Source: Penicillium oxalicum (taxonomy: Eukaryota; Ascomycota; Eurotiomycetes; Eurotiales; Aspergillaceae). From it: 64,000 bases of DNA. Every line of letters starts with the position of its first letter. The first letter of the stretch is position 1. Under the pieces are notes generated by a model. It saw nothing but the letters and a program-made list of their open reading frames with translations. It ran no database searches and was not told where the DNA came from. Position numbers and translations under genes: made by a program. Positions 50,667 through 62,741 of the stretch are shown here, piece by piece. The DNA is taken from positions 2,418,001 to 2,482,000 of the forward strand of contig NC_064651.1 in assembly GCF_001723175.1 (NCBI RefSeq), given 5' to 3'.

Positions 50667-51979
50667 TTAAGCGGCAATGGGCTCTCGCGCCTCCTCGCGG
50701 CCCCGTTGCTCCACGTCGACTGTGCTCTCCACATCATCAACATCCTCCTCGTAGCCGGGGTGCTGGTCGGCGGGCAACCAAGAGTCTCGGTCGCCAGTCA
50801 TGGGTTGATCCTGACTGGAGAGGTCGACACCGTCGCGGTTCTTGCTGGCATTGTCGCGATGACGCTGGGAGAGGGTGCGCGAACGCTGAGACATATTGGA
50901 CTTGACGACCGCCTTGGAGCTCACCCAGTTGCTCAGGGCATCCTCGCAGTCTTGGATGATGGCCTTGCTGGCCTCGTAGCCGTCGTAGGCAGGGCGAGTC
51001 TCGCCGGGAGTGACGGGGGCGTCATCGATCAGGTCCAGCAGGTGCTTACCATATCCAGCCACGATAGCAACCTTCTCGCAGTGCTCGCGGAGGGCATCGA
51101 ACTGGTACTGGAAAGCCGCCTTGACCTTCTCCCGAGTGATGTTGGAAAGCTGCGCCTCGGCAACCAAGGACTCGGCTTCGGCGCGCACAAGCTCCTGCTC
51201 CAGTACCACAATCCGGGGAGAGTTGGGGTCCTTGTACTTGAGCTTGGCGATCTCGTCGGTGATCTTCTGCTTGCGGTCTCGGCTAGGCTGAACCGAGGCT
51301 TCGATGTTGCGGATACTCTTGATGGTCACACGATATTGATCATAACGGTCCACAAACATGTCCTCAAGCTCTCCAATCTCGTAGATCAAGACGCCCAACT
51401 TGTCAGTCACGTCCGAGACATCTTCATCGGCGGCCTCGCCCCAGATGGAGAGTTGTTGCTATTGGCGACGGCCACTCATTAGCTTATGATCCCCTCAAAA
51501 CACCCAGGAGCTTCATTCCCTCCCCGTCGGGTTGGAAGATTTCGGTACGTACAGCGACCTCCATGCGCTCCCGCGCAACCAGCTCCATGCTGCGCATCAC
51601 GTTCTTCTCCATCTTCACCAGCTGTGACAGCTTCCGAGCGAGGTCAGGGCCGAAGGCGCCGGCGGCATTTTTACGGAAAGCATGACCTAGTAGCACAGAT
51701 GGTCAGATTCTGCAATTTCCACCTTCTCCAACTAACTTGCGGATGTATTCAGGTATGTTTCCCCCAGATACTCGGGGACTGTTCCGGAGCTTCGCGGAGG
51801 CCTCGAAACCATTCCCCTTCTGAAGAATCCGGTGCAATTCACAATTGTGTGGTCGACTCACCAAAGCCACCCTTTCCGAGCCACCGGTTGGACTTGGTTG
51901 AAGACATTGGTGGGGGAGGGTTCTCGACCTGCGAGGCGGTCGGAGCGCGCGACTGGCGCATAGAATAAGTGCGGTGCAT
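50667..51979 (-). CDS. pilA: Eisosome core component PilA (Pil1/Lsp1 family BAR-domain protein)
   Basis: Assembles into the static furrows (eisosomes) under the plasma membrane. Exons in coding order: 51979-51862, 51686-51553 and 51458-50667; 347 residues. The start MHRTYSMRQSRAPTAS is the conserved family N-terminus; an upstream in-frame ATG at 52039 is ignored for that reason. The segment GHAFRKNAAGAFGPDLARKL leads into the BAR-like helical core (about residues 40-260, with IYEIGELEDMFVDRYDQYR and IRNIEASVQPSRDRKQKI). The acidic tail after about residue 270 is disordered and carries Ser/Thr sites, where Pkh-type kinases act on yeast Pil1. Aspergillus has a second paralogue (PilB); the length and tail fit PilA better. 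Confidence 0.93.
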
Positions 51980-53923
51980 GATGCCGACGAACGGAATGGA
52001 CGAGCGGGTGGTAAGATAGCGTGGGTTGATCACTATCAATTTTCTCCCAGTTAGGATATCTGCACTGTGTCAAGACCGGAGGGCGAGAGGAACCAAAGGG
52101 ACGAGATGGAAGGAGAAAAAGACAAGAGCGAACGAGAGAAAGAGAGAGGGAGAAGAAAAAAAGGTAGACTTCGAAGCTTCACGCAGTAGTGACGTGAACT
52201 ACGGAGGGGGCTTGTGATTGGGGGGAAAGCTGGGAAAAGCTTACGGGATGTGACGGAAGAGCACTGCAACCGGCGGTCGATGTAGCGGCGGATTCAGGTC
52301 ACGAGGGGCAGGCGGTGATGATAGGAAGAAAAAGGGATGCAGGGGTGTGCACAAGCAAGTCTGTCGAAATAGTATGGAAAGTGCAGACTCGATTGCGGTG
52401 GGAGCGAGAGTTGGGGATGATATCTTTCCGCTGCGACCTCGCGTTGAGGTGCTTCCCCTGGTGACGTCGTCAACTTTTTTTTGGGGCTGGAAAGGCGACC
52501 TTACCCTTTTGGGTGGAGAATGGGGAGTCCTTTGAGGGGGGGAAATCGCGAAAGCCACAGACGACGCAAGAGCACGCCCGGACAGTGAAATAATCTTGCA
52601 GATCCGATCTCAGAAAGCCTGAGAACGATGGAGCCTTCTCCAAAGAGAGGAGCTTGGAGGAAGCCTTGACTCGGCGCACCACTGTACGTTCGGACATAGA
52701 CGGATGCCCGTTGTGGGGGAGCTACAGTATGATGCTGAGACACCACTGGGCGATGCGCCGGGACTACGAGCTGAAGCCTGAACTACGAACTACGTCTCGA
52801 GCGACTATCAGCCTGGTGTCCCCGCCGAGTGGAATCCGAGTGGATCAACCAAAGTATAAAGTGTGTCCATGTGGGCACCGTCGACCAGACGGAACCAAAC
52901 CTTGACGAGCGATGCGAGGGCAGGAGGGCTAGAGCCGGGACTTGCTGCTGTGTAGATGGAGGTGGTCGCCGATCTCATAGCGTCGATGGTAAGCCACACG
53001 CGGCGCAGAGCTCGTTCTTGGCCCAGCGTCCCGTCTGTGAAAAAGAAACAGACCGAGGAAGATCCGGACTAGTGATCAGGCATCCTGGATCGGATCGCTA
53101 GTGAGCAAGACTTCAAGCCTGGTAAGGTTGCAGGGACGCGCCGAAAAGGGCAAGCAGGTGGAACCCATCCACCGCTGGTTGAAGGACAAAGTCTCGATCA
53201 CCGACGTCATCGCGCTGGAGAGTGCTGATGTCATCGCGCGGCTCACGGGTACCTCACTGGGCTCAGGTTCATCATGTCATGATGCATCAATGACCCGAGG
53301 TTGCACTGAAAGGTTCAGTACCGCCTGGTCCAGAGTATTGGGCGTTGGGAGGAGAATACAGCAAAGAATTTCGCCAGGCCAATAATGGATAAAACCTCAT
53401 CGTTCATCATACGAGTTCGAGCGGTCCCTGAAGGATCCATGAGATTGGGACCGGCCGATCGGCGGTGGGGGAGAGACATGAGGAATGCTGGGACTCTCCG
53501 TCGGGGCACCCCAGGAGCACGGGATGCTTATTCGGTGGAGATCGGGCTGCAGTTAATTAAAATCGCCTGCTAGCATCATGCACAGGCACGCACGGGTGCG
53601 CTCGGCCAGGGACAAGATTTAAAAGGGCGTGGGATCCGGACAGCGATCACGATAGGACGTACAAAGAGAAGTTTTTGGGCCAGGAATGCCTGGTCAAGCC
53701 CAAGAGACTGGAATCGAATACCTCTACATGTCGTTTCGATGTCCGCATGAAGCGGGAGGTCCGCGAATCGAGCCAACCGGTGAAGGTGATGGGAAATCTT
53801 CTTAGATCTATCGTTGTATCATATTTCATATCACATTTATCTGGGTATCGACGTTGGAACAGGAGAAGAAAGAGTGCCGCGAAATGATCAATGACCTTTT
53901 GTAGGCAGGTTCATGCCGAGGAA
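51980..53923. other. Intergenic region upstream of pilA and downstream of the XPG gene
   Basis: No gene recognised. Purine-rich DNA at about 52080-52170 is the likely pilA leader (pyrimidine-rich on the minus strand). Short frames on both strands show no motifs. Confidence 0.55.
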
Positions 53924-56900
53924 TCATGCGCCACGAGTCTTGCGCTTTTTGCTGATGCCACGCGTGCCCGCGTTCTTGGTGGCCGCACGTTTTCCAGAGC
54001 TCGACTCCTCGCGCGTGTCGTCCTCATCCGAATCGCTTCCATCTAAAGGGGAGGTTACCGGGGCGGAAGCTGGCTCGGCCGAAGGTGCTATGGGATCTCC
54101 ACGTGCTTCTTGCCGTAGGCGCCCAAAGGCCTTCTCCATTCGACTAGGGCCCCCGGGGCGTACTCGAGGTGCAAATGCCCCCGCCCCGAGCGACCCCTGC
54201 ATGAACTGGGTGATGTTGGACTGTGTACCTTCCTGAGCTCGGCGATTCATATCCCGAATCACGGGCACCAAAACTTCATCCGTCCGTTCTTGACTCCAGC
54301 CAATGGTGGCCATGAGAAATTGTCGCAGACCATTCAGATCAGGAACGCCCCACTGAAATGGCGATGGATCCGAGTCCACTTCAGGATGTAGATAGGCCTC
54401 ATCCACACGGGTGTCCGGGAATGTCGGCGGCAGGAAGATCTTGGAGGCTTGTTTGCGAAACTTCTTCCGAAAGGCGGCGTGGGTGTCGTCGGCCTGGTTC
54501 ACACCCATCTGAAGTTCTGTCCACCACTCTCGGAATTCGGCAAGATTGGGAAATTCCGTGATGATTTCGAGCGCCTTGACGGGACCGATTCCCGGGATGC
54601 CCTCGGTGTAATCGCTACCGAGCAGATGTGCAAAACTGATCAACTTCCCTCGGTGAAGAGCAAACTCCTTTTCCAGATCAGATGCAAGATAGCATTCTAC
54701 AAATTTGCTTTGGTTGAACATGTTCTTATACACTCGAGTACCGCCGAAGAGGAAAGTATCACTGTCGTCGGTGACGATGCCATCCACGAGCCCCAATGTC
54801 ACGAGCTCGGCGCACTGAGCCTCCGCCTCCATCGGCGCGGTAACATACGGCAGTCCAAAGAGGCGTAGTAATTGTTGACACTCGTTGATCATAATTTGCG
54901 TGACTTCATCCGCATCGCGCCGATCTTTGCGCTGCTGATTGCGAAGCTGCTTCAGCTCCTTCTCGTAGTCGACTTCATTGAGCATAATATCCGAGTTCAG
55001 AGTCTGGGCGAACCGGACATGTTCTTCGCCCTCGGCCGCTAGTTGTCGCATAAGATCCTCATCCTCAGGGTCACTGAAGTCGTCGTCACCTTGATCAAAT
55101 GGCACAGGACCTGGATGCTCTGATGCGAGTTCAAATTTGGCCTCGCTCGACAGTTCAGCTCCAGCAACAGGCATCGAGGCCGGCCCGGAGGATTGTGCTG
55201 AGATATGGATGGGAGGAGGAGAAGGAGGTACGACATCCTCGAATTCAGGTTCAGGAGACATTTCGACCTCAGGAGATGGCGTCCTGAGTTTCTCTCCTTC
55301 AAAAATGATGGCAGGCTCCTCTTCCTTAGGGCGATCTGCCTGAGGGTGGCCGTGGGCCACGTCATCGGCAACATCTGAAGCGAGGTTATCTTGAACATGC
55401 GCTTCCTGCCTAGGACCTGGTGCAGCGTTCATCAAGTTAGCTTTATCAGGGTCTGCAGACGTGTTCAAATCCGTGTCCTCATCCGCTTCCAGGTCAATGA
55501 CTTCCGCGGCTCCCGGCGTGTCATCCACGTCGATTATTTCAGGAGATTGTTTCTTAGGGAAGACTACAAGGTTATCAATTTCATGTTGATCCTTGTCCTC
55601 CTCAAAGCTTGGTTCAGCGATAAAACCCTCGCTCACTTTGCCAGTGAAGAACCAAGGTGGCAGCGGCTCGGTCTTCTTTTTCGCATCTTCGGGCTCTTTG
55701 AGAAATCCGCCGGCATCGTCATCTAGTTTCTCATCTTCTTTGGACTTGGATTTGATTGGATCGGGCTTCTTGAGCGAGATGGACTCGAAAGGGAGGGGCC
55801 CCGAGAAAGGATTGTCGATGAGAGGTTTCTTCTGGGTGATCTTGGTCTGTGCGACTGCGGCTGAAAAGTCCATATCGTCTTCGCTTGTATCAGAAGCGTG
55901 ATCTGGTGCTATTCCTGCACGTATTGTACTTCGAGTGTCTCGATTGATTGAGAGATCGGGCATGTCTTCATCCGCATCCTCAGCGGGCTGTAGGGAGAGA
56001 GCAATTGCTCTCTCCAGCTCATCGTCATGGTCCTCTTCAAATACATCAGAATCACCGCGACGAGGGAGCGGGAGTGCGTTCTGATCCTTCTTCACAAAAA
56101 GTGCATCATCATCGAAATCCAGTGAAGAGGCTCTCTGAACACTCTGCCGCGATTCAAACAAGACCTTTTGCATGTCCAAGTCTTCTCTGGCCTGTTGAAG
56201 GGACTCGTCAAACGCACCTTCCCGAAGGAATGGTAGCTTCGGAAGTCGATTGATCCCCTCGATTGGCACGTCCTCAAATTCATCATCATCCGAAACTTCG
56301 TCTGAATCAGATATGTGCTCCGCTTGCCCGTACTGATCAACGTCGATGGGCTTATCCTCACGTCCGGCTTCTTTGTTACCCACAACACCGAGGACCCACC
56401 CGCCTTCGTTTTGGCTATCTTTGACCAGAACATACTCTCGACCGCGCTCGCCAGCGATTCGCTGCCCAGACTTGTAAAATGCGTCCTCGCCATTCATTCC
56501 GTTGATGTTCATGAGCCGTTGAGTCAAATCGTTCCGTTCTGCAACCCGTTCAATTTGAAATCTTGAGAAGGCCATTCGGTCTGGAAACATGGTGTCGAGT
56601 TGCTCTTTAGAGTAGCCCATTCTGAGACGACTTCTCAGCCGTGCTGCATTGAGAATGTTATATCGGTCTGTTGCAGGAAGACTCAGAAAGAATGGTCCGT
56701 CAAAGTCTATCTTGGAAAAGTCGTAGAGATTGATGTCTTGACCACGATGAAATTGCCGCGCATATTCTTCAAGCTCCTCCTGGGACATGATTCGAGGGTC
56801 ATTGGGAGCCCCCATTTCTTCGAGAGAAACATCCAGATTTGGCAGGTGGTATTGATCTTTTTTCTTGAATTTTCGAGCCTTCTGTTTTTCTTGCTCAGTC

Positions 56901-57352
56901 ATGAAAGTTTCGTCCGCGTACACAGGCACGTCCGGTATTGGCTGCTCTTCACCAGAAGGACGATTTCTCTTTTGTCGTCGTGACTCTGCTTCTTCTTCTG
57001 CAGTTCGCTGCATTTGAACAGCAAGCAACTTCCCAGCAGTCCTTGTTGCATCTTCTCTTCGGCCTTCCCGTCTCTTTTTTCGCGCGGCGATCGTCTGCCG
57101 CTTCAAGATCGGGGCGCCGCCATCAAAGACAAACACAGGCTTGATGCCAAAGTACAATAGCTTGCAGATTCTTCGGAAAAAACCAACAACGTGAGAGTTT
57201 CGAAGAGCGTTTCCTTCTTTGTCACGTACGGCTTTCAGGAATTGGTAGATCCAGATTGACGCGTCGACAGCCAGGCGTTTCTTATTCAGCGTCTCTAGCT
57301 TGATAGGCCTCGCACAGGGCTGCAAGACCGTCCAGAGGCCGGTCACACCCAT
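53924..57352 (-). CDS. rad13: DNA repair endonuclease of the XPG/Rad2/Rad13 family
   Basis: Makes the 3' incision in nucleotide-excision repair. A single uninterrupted frame of 1142 residues, within the family range. The N domain starts MGVTGLWTVLQPCARPIKLE, with metal-binding Asp30 (AVDASIWIYQF) and Asp78 (VFVFDGGAP). A long acidic spacer with several DED/EE-rich stretches (expected TFIIH and ubiquitin contacts) follows. The I domain starts at about residue 815, with APMEAEAQCAELV (Met841), GIVTDDSDTFLFGG and the helix-hairpin-helix GSDYTEGIPGIGPVKALEII. Near the end QSNITQFM resembles a weak PCNA-binding motif, and the basic tail (SGKRAATKNAGTRGISKKRK) is a likely nuclear signal. It diverges from the WD protein gene with 684 bases between starts. 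Confidence 0.96.
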   Translation of the reverse strand: MGVTGLWTVLQPCARPIKLETLNKKRLAVDASIWIYQFLKAVRDKEGNALRNSHVVGFFRRICKLLYFGIKPVFVFDGGAPILKRQTIAARKKRREGRREDATRTAGKLLAVQMQRTAEEEAESRRQKRNRPSGEEQPIPDVPVYADETFMTEQEKQKARKFKKKDQYHLPNLDVSLEEMGAPNDPRIMSQEELEEYARQFHRGQDINLYDFSKIDFDGPFFLSLPATDRYNILNAARLRSRLRMGYSKEQLDTMFPDRMAFSRFQIERVAERNDLTQRLMNINGMNGEDAFYKSGQRIAGERGREYVLVKDSQNEGGWVLGVVGNKEAGREDKPIDVDQYGQAEHISDSDEVSDDDEFEDVPIEGINRLPKLPFLREGAFDESLQQAREDLDMQKVLFESRQSVQRASSLDFDDDALFVKKDQNALPLPRRGDSDVFEEDHDDELERAIALSLQPAEDADEDMPDLSINRDTRSTIRAGIAPDHASDTSEDDMDFSAAVAQTKITQKKPLIDNPFSGPLPFESISLKKPDPIKSKSKEDEKLDDDAGGFLKEPEDAKKKTEPLPPWFFTGKVSEGFIAEPSFEEDKDQHEIDNLVVFPKKQSPEIIDVDDTPGAAEVIDLEADEDTDLNTSADPDKANLMNAAPGPRQEAHVQDNLASDVADDVAHGHPQADRPKEEEPAIIFEGEKLRTPSPEVEMSPEPEFEDVVPPSPPPIHISAQSSGPASMPVAGAELSSEAKFELASEHPGPVPFDQGDDDFSDPEDEDLMRQLAAEGEEHVRFAQTLNSDIMLNEVDYEKELKQLRNQQRKDRRDADEVTQIMINECQQLLRLFGLPYVTAPMEAEAQCAELVTLGLVDGIVTDDSDTFLFGGTRVYKNMFNQSKFVECYLASDLEKEFALHRGKLISFAHLLGSDYTEGIPGIGPVKALEIITEFPNLAEFREWWTELQMGVNQADDTHAAFRKKFRKQASKIFLPPTFPDTRVDEAYLHPEVDSDPSPFQWGVPDLNGLRQFLMATIGWSQERTDEVLVPVIRDMNRRAQEGTQSNITQFMQGSLGAGAFAPRVRPGGPSRMEKAFGRLRQEARGDPIAPSAEPASAPVTSPLDGSDSDEDDTREESSSGKRAATKNAGTRGISKKRKTRGA

Positions 57353-58036
57353 CTTCAGTTAGAGGGCCACCCGTCCCCAAGAAAAGATGAACTTTCGAGT
57401 CTTTTAATCACTTGGACGTCGGGAGCAGGGAAGCTCACGCAGAGATATGCGATTACGTCAATGTCCTGTACAGTCGCGATGCCCGCCGCGATGTCACGTG
57501 CTTAGAGAGGGTGACGATTCGATCGCGCACCGTTAAACACCCTGGACGAGGAGTAGTCGAGGACTGATGAATAACATAGCCATGCTCTCTAGATAAATGA
57601 GATATGCGTTTCTGACACAGACTGGCACATTGAGACCAACAGCCTAATCTGTTGGACTTGAAGGTTGGCCTTCAATCACGGTATTGAGATCAAATTGTCA
57701 AACAAGTCAAACAGATCGTGATAAGGAATGCCGAATCTATCAATCACATGATTCGCGGCCGACGGTGGATGGATGTCCAGTGGTCCACTATTCATCGAGC
57801 GCCTAACCTTGTTTGTGGCATCAAAATTAGCTAAGCGTGCGACTGGCCGGATCGGTTGATCCAGATGGAAATTCCATAGCATGTTAGGTTTCGAATGAGC
57901 GTTGGAGGTACGTATGCCCTGGCTATCACGAGCGGATCGAGGTTTACTCGTGCAAATATCTCCAAATGCTAAGCGTAGATTGGTCCAGGCCCACAAAATC
58001 TCCGAAAATTATCTGGCATGAATAACGCTGAGAGAA
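57353..58036. promoter_or_regulatory. Divergent intergenic region between rad13 and the WD protein gene
   Basis: The region contains CACGTG at 57495-57500. An unexplained open frame of 106 codons on the minus strand (57676-57996) has no recognised motif and is not called as a gene. Confidence 0.45.
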
Positions 58037-61000
58037 ATGACGGTTTCTCTTGAGGTCAGTGATTTTCAACTCAACGGGCAGAGATAATTAATTGAATGTC
58101 TTGCCAACTTCGTTTTCCCAGCATGTGGACGCCTGTCTTCCGATTGCGGCATTGAAGACGATACAGTGCCATGGCCGCTTGTTCTTATTCGAGGGGCAAG
58201 GCCCGCTGTTCCGAGTCCTTGATGAGCAGACGGGCCATGTTGTAGCCCATGCTCAAGTGTTCAAGCGCAACCATGTCCATGGGTTTATCCCTTTTCCTTC
58301 CGTCCAAGAGTCTAAGATATCACCTTACTGCTACTCCGTCATTGTCTGGGGTGGAAAGTCTCTCCGAGTTGTCCAATTTACCTTCAGCCCTTCTGATGGA
58401 GTCAAGTTGACATTATCTTCCGCCGAGCATCTCGCCCCGGACTGGCTCATGAGCGCATGCCCTGTGTTCGAAGGGCGAACTGAAGTGATTTTTCTCGTCA
58501 CTGCAAACAACGCTCTGTTGAGAGCGAGCGCAGAGCGAGGAAGCTTTTCGCAGTACAACAAGAAAATACGACTTGAGCAGCTCACCACAAGTGTCAAATG
58601 TATCTTGTACGCTGCTGATCTGACAGCTATATCACCTTCGCATATCCTGATCGCCTCGGGGACTGCTTTTGGTGAGATCATTGTCTGGTCGTGCTTTATC
58701 AACGAAGATGAATCATGTCCACGAAAAGCAATCGCGTCAATACACCATTACTTCACTGGTCATGATGGGTCCGTGTTTGGAGTGCGCCTGTTCCCCAATA
58801 TCCCAAGTCTCAATTGGGGTCGATCTGGGAGGCTGCTAGCTAGTTGCAGTGACGACAGAACGATCAGAATTTGGGACATTACAGACTGCGAGACAAAATC
58901 TCCAGAGGACCCTTCCGCATACGCCACAGACGGATTTGAGCTACGAAGCACCGGCTATGGCAGCGGACCTGGCTTAGAGACATGCATGGTGAAAGCCTTT
59001 GGCCATTCTGCTCGTATTTGGAGTGTGAACATTTGCGCATTTGATATTGATCAACCAAACAGGCTGAGTCTTGTCTCCAGAAGTGAAGACAGAACCTGTA
59101 TAGTATGGGAGCTCGGTTGGGAGACCGAACCAGCGGGGACTACACGATATTCTTTACGAGAGATGTCCTCGGCCCAGCCTCATATTGGGAAGCATATCTG
59201 GGCCCTCGATATCTTTGAAAAGGGGGACGAGATGACCGTTTTCACGGGTGGCGCCGATGGCGCTGTGAAAAGCTTCAAAGTGAAGAAACACGTTTTTTGC
59301 CCATCGCAATATAACAAACCAAGTCTGAACGAGTCCCTGGCTCACAAAAAGGCAATTGGCCCAGATGTGCCGAGATGCTTTGACTTCGTCAGCAGCGATT
59401 GTATTCTTGCCTGTTCTTTGCAAAGTGAGGTGCGTCTCGGACGCGTGGACACAAATGAAGGTTTTTCATCCATCATGTGGGAGAAAATTTGTGTCCTGGA
59501 AGACCTTCGGTCGTTCTCTATCATTGCTGGGATTTCTGGCAAGGAAATTGCTCTGATTGCCAATTCGCAAGGCCTAGTCCGCTTGTATCAACATCCGTCT
59601 AGGTCGGTCACGGAGTTGGTTTCTCTGGGCAAGAGACCACGCAGTATGATGGTCATTCAAGATAACATGCTCCATGATGAGTTTTCAATGGTAATTGATT
59701 ACTACACAGGCGAGGAGGCAACCCTTCTGACTGTGACTCAATGGAGGGCCAAATCACCCCAAGTATCGACCATACCGTTCAAGCTACCAAAAGCGCCATA
59801 TATCATCACAGCAGCCTGTTTCGTCCATGAAAACAAGTTTTTGCTCCTTGGGTCTGAATTGGGAGGTCTGGCCGTCTACGAGGCTTCTGGACTTGGCTTG
59901 AGCTCTAGTCCATTGGTGGATATGAGACGAGCTCACGGCCATGAGGGAACCACTTGCATTCGATCCGTCAAGGCAGCACATGATGGCAAAGAATACATCT
60001 TGACCTGTGGCAGAGACGGTCACTACTGTTACCACGAGTTGGTGACCAATTCGAAAGATGGGGGCATTGTTGCACTGGAGACATTGGATCAGTCTTCTTC
60101 CAGTCTCGGAACCGATCTTTGGGGTGCTTATCTGGACAAAAAAAGCGGTGATCTGATGGTTTATGGATTTCAGTCGCAAAACTTTGTCTTACGAAACGAG
60201 ACGAAGCATCAGAATGTCATCTCCATTGCCTCGGGTGGTGCTCGTAGGATTTGGGCGTACCGAGCCGGCACTGGAGATGACTTGCCACTGTTTACATGGC
60301 TCGAAAAGCCCAATTTGCAGGCTGTACGCATCCAACCGAATGTGAATCGTTCCATTCGTGCTGGTGGCCACGGTCGGGAAATAAGGGCTATGGACGGACT
60401 GAGCCACGGTGAGGGAGGTCAGGCTTTGCTCGCAACTGGTGCAGAGGATACCATCGTGCGCATCTTCGCAGCATCGGGTCACGCAAGCGAGGGTCCGTGG
60501 GGCTCTTTTGAGTGCGTGAAGATTTTGGACAAGCACAGATCTGGGATACAGCAAGTGAGCTGGTCGAAGTGCGGCCAGTACCTCTTTACCAGCGCTGGAC
60601 TGGAAGAGCTCTTTGTGTGGGAGGTCCGTCAAGTGAGCTCCCTGGGCACCTGTGTGAAGCTGGTGGTTGAGTGCCCGAAGAGCGATCCAGACTCGGAGAT
60701 GCGAGTCACAAGTTTTGATATATTCGAAGTGGAAGAATTCGATGGCAAGAAGGGCTATATTCTATGCCTGACACTGTCTAACTCGACGATCAGGGTAATC
60801 TCATCTCCCATTCGTCCACATGCTGAAACTTTCTTTGCTAACGGACACTAGGTATTTCATTTTTCACCCCACAAGCATGGTCAATTTACGCTGCTCGCTC
60901 AGGGGAGATATATGACCAACTGCCTCACTCAAATCAAACTATGGAGCCGGGGCTCGTCGGTCAGCCTCGTGACAGCTGCAACTGACGGCTTCTTCACCCA

Positions 61001-61649
61001 TTGGGATCTGACGGATACACTGGCGCCATTCTACGAGATAATGTCGTCTGGTCTGAAATTGAAAAAAGCCTTCACGGGACCTTTAGCCGCGCCAAAGGAA
61101 ATCGTTTGTGAGAGCAGGTACCGGGTACAAGCCAACTCCATCAAAGGGATGGAGCTCGTGGCCCTCTCCCAGTGGGCTGCGATCGTTTTGACTGTCGGCG
61201 ACGACAGCTCCATTGCCGTCTCACTGTTGAGAATCCATCCTGCGAGCATCGGTGTGCTCGACGGCGACGCAGAGGCTGTTGTCTCCACTGTCTCTATCCC
61301 AGACGCCCATGCCGCATCGGCGACCGCAATTAAAGTCCTCGATCACGAGGAATTATCCTCGTCGGCATCCGCAAGTCTGTCGCGACTGGTTTTTGTCACT
61401 TCCGGTAATGACCATAGACTCAAGTTCTGGTCTGTTGAGGTCGACCTTGCCAAGCAAGCCACAGACGCTCTCGCCATTGATTTTTTGTTGGATAGATACA
61501 GCGCCGTGGCCGACATTGCCGCTGTGACTTATCTCCCAGAATCGCCGTGTCTTCAGAACTTATCATCGGATTCGGAACATGACATTCAAGGGAAGGTGGT
61601 AGTTGGTGGAGCTGGCATGGAAATGCTGCATTTCAACCAGCATTCATGA
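58037..61649 (+). CDS. trm734: WD-repeat protein, WDR6/Trm734 (Rtt10) homologue
   Basis: In yeast this protein partners the Trm7 methyltransferase for 2'-O-methylation of the tRNA wobble position. Exons 58037-58054, 58122-60794 and 60852-61649; 1162 residues. The first exon encodes only MTVSLE, and splicing joins it to HVDACLPIAALKTIQCHGRL, which I prefer to the intron-internal ATG at 58092. The second intron (60795-60851) has a GCTAAC branch and a CACTAG acceptor and restores STIR-VFHFSPHKHGQF. Characteristic repeats include GHDGSVFGVRLF, LLASCSDDRTIRIWDI, FGHSARIWSVNI and SEDRTCIVWELGWE, then weaker WD units to the C-terminus. This long double-propeller pattern is that of WDR6. The function is from the family. 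Confidence 0.88.
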
Positions 61650-62741
61650 AAATCACGAGTCGCAAAAGCTTCAATCGTATGATGGCAAGCAGGTTGTCTT
61701 CGAGTGGGAACTCTCCACTTAGCAATTTTTGGCGCATTAACTCAAATCCATGGGCTTCTCTGCCATTTTTGATCCAGAATTGGAGTTCATTCCGACTTTC
61801 CCCTCTAAACCGGGGTCACCTGGCGACATCCGTGCTGAAAAAGGAAGTATTGTTCTGTCCATGTGGACTCTCCGCATTGCTGAGAGTCTTCTTGTCAGCT
61901 GTCACCTGTGTGCGTATCCATGTAATTTAAACGTATTGAAGTGGGGAGCCTTCGCGGTTAGAATTCCAATGGTTCCGGAGAAATTGGACTCCTTCCAATA
62001 GAGCCCGATGGTGGCCAGGAGGAGTCACTCGCATCTGCTATATGATGCTGCAGTTCAGCAAGACTCATCTGACTCGAAACGGATCAACGGAAGACTTTCT
62101 TCAGGAGCTTACCCCGCGTTCCCTCGACGGAATCGCGGAGACCGTTCCACATCCGGTGCTGGTCTGGCCGCCACGCTCAGGCTCCAGTAGTTCGATCTGC
62201 GTGTGGATAGTAGACGTTAGTGAAGAGTCGATGCTTGAAGATCATGAAAATATGGTGTGTTGTACAGTCTCAGCGTCAGATGCTGCTTTGTGAAATTGAA
62301 AGTCTACTGGACGAAGCCGCCGATCAAGGGACCTGAGAAGTGTAGTAGTTTTGAACAGTTCGTGGAGGACTATGAGCGTTTATGGGCGTCATCTCGATGA
62401 CAGTGGGAAAAAATCAACCAATGCACGCGAAAACTCATTCCCTCGTCTTCAAGGGTGTGGCCAAATCGAAAGACGGGGTTTCCCCGCAGATGGCTTGTCA
62501 GTCTAGATGGTCCACACGAATAGGAAAAACTTACAGCAGCAAGTCTCACGGATCGGGGAAGGACGCTTATTTCTCGTGTTGGTTGAACAAGCCTTCCGTG
62601 TCTTGTTCCCTTCCCCTTTCAGGCAGTTTGATGGGGTCACTCACTGTATAAAGTTAACAAAATCTCCTCGACTTCTCGGAAATATGGGTTTTAGGCCATT
62701 TCAGACTCTGAATTCTGAATTTTGCAAATGACAGGACAGCA
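61650..62741. other. Intergenic region with broken coding-like stretches
   Basis: Several short plus-strand frames (61750-62001, 62042-62293 and about 62290-62400) look more like coding sequence than background, but stops and frameshifts interrupt them and I cannot join them or recognise a family. This may be a decayed gene; treat it as unknown. Confidence 0.35.

Noticed and set aside
50706..51482. 258-codon plus-strand frame over pilA
   Set aside because: It mirrors the strongly biased pilA exon 3 and has no protein resemblance of its own.
58092..58121. ATG at 58092 as the start of the WD protein
   Set aside because: It falls inside an intron; splicing 58037-58054 to 58122 gives the conserved N-terminus of this family.
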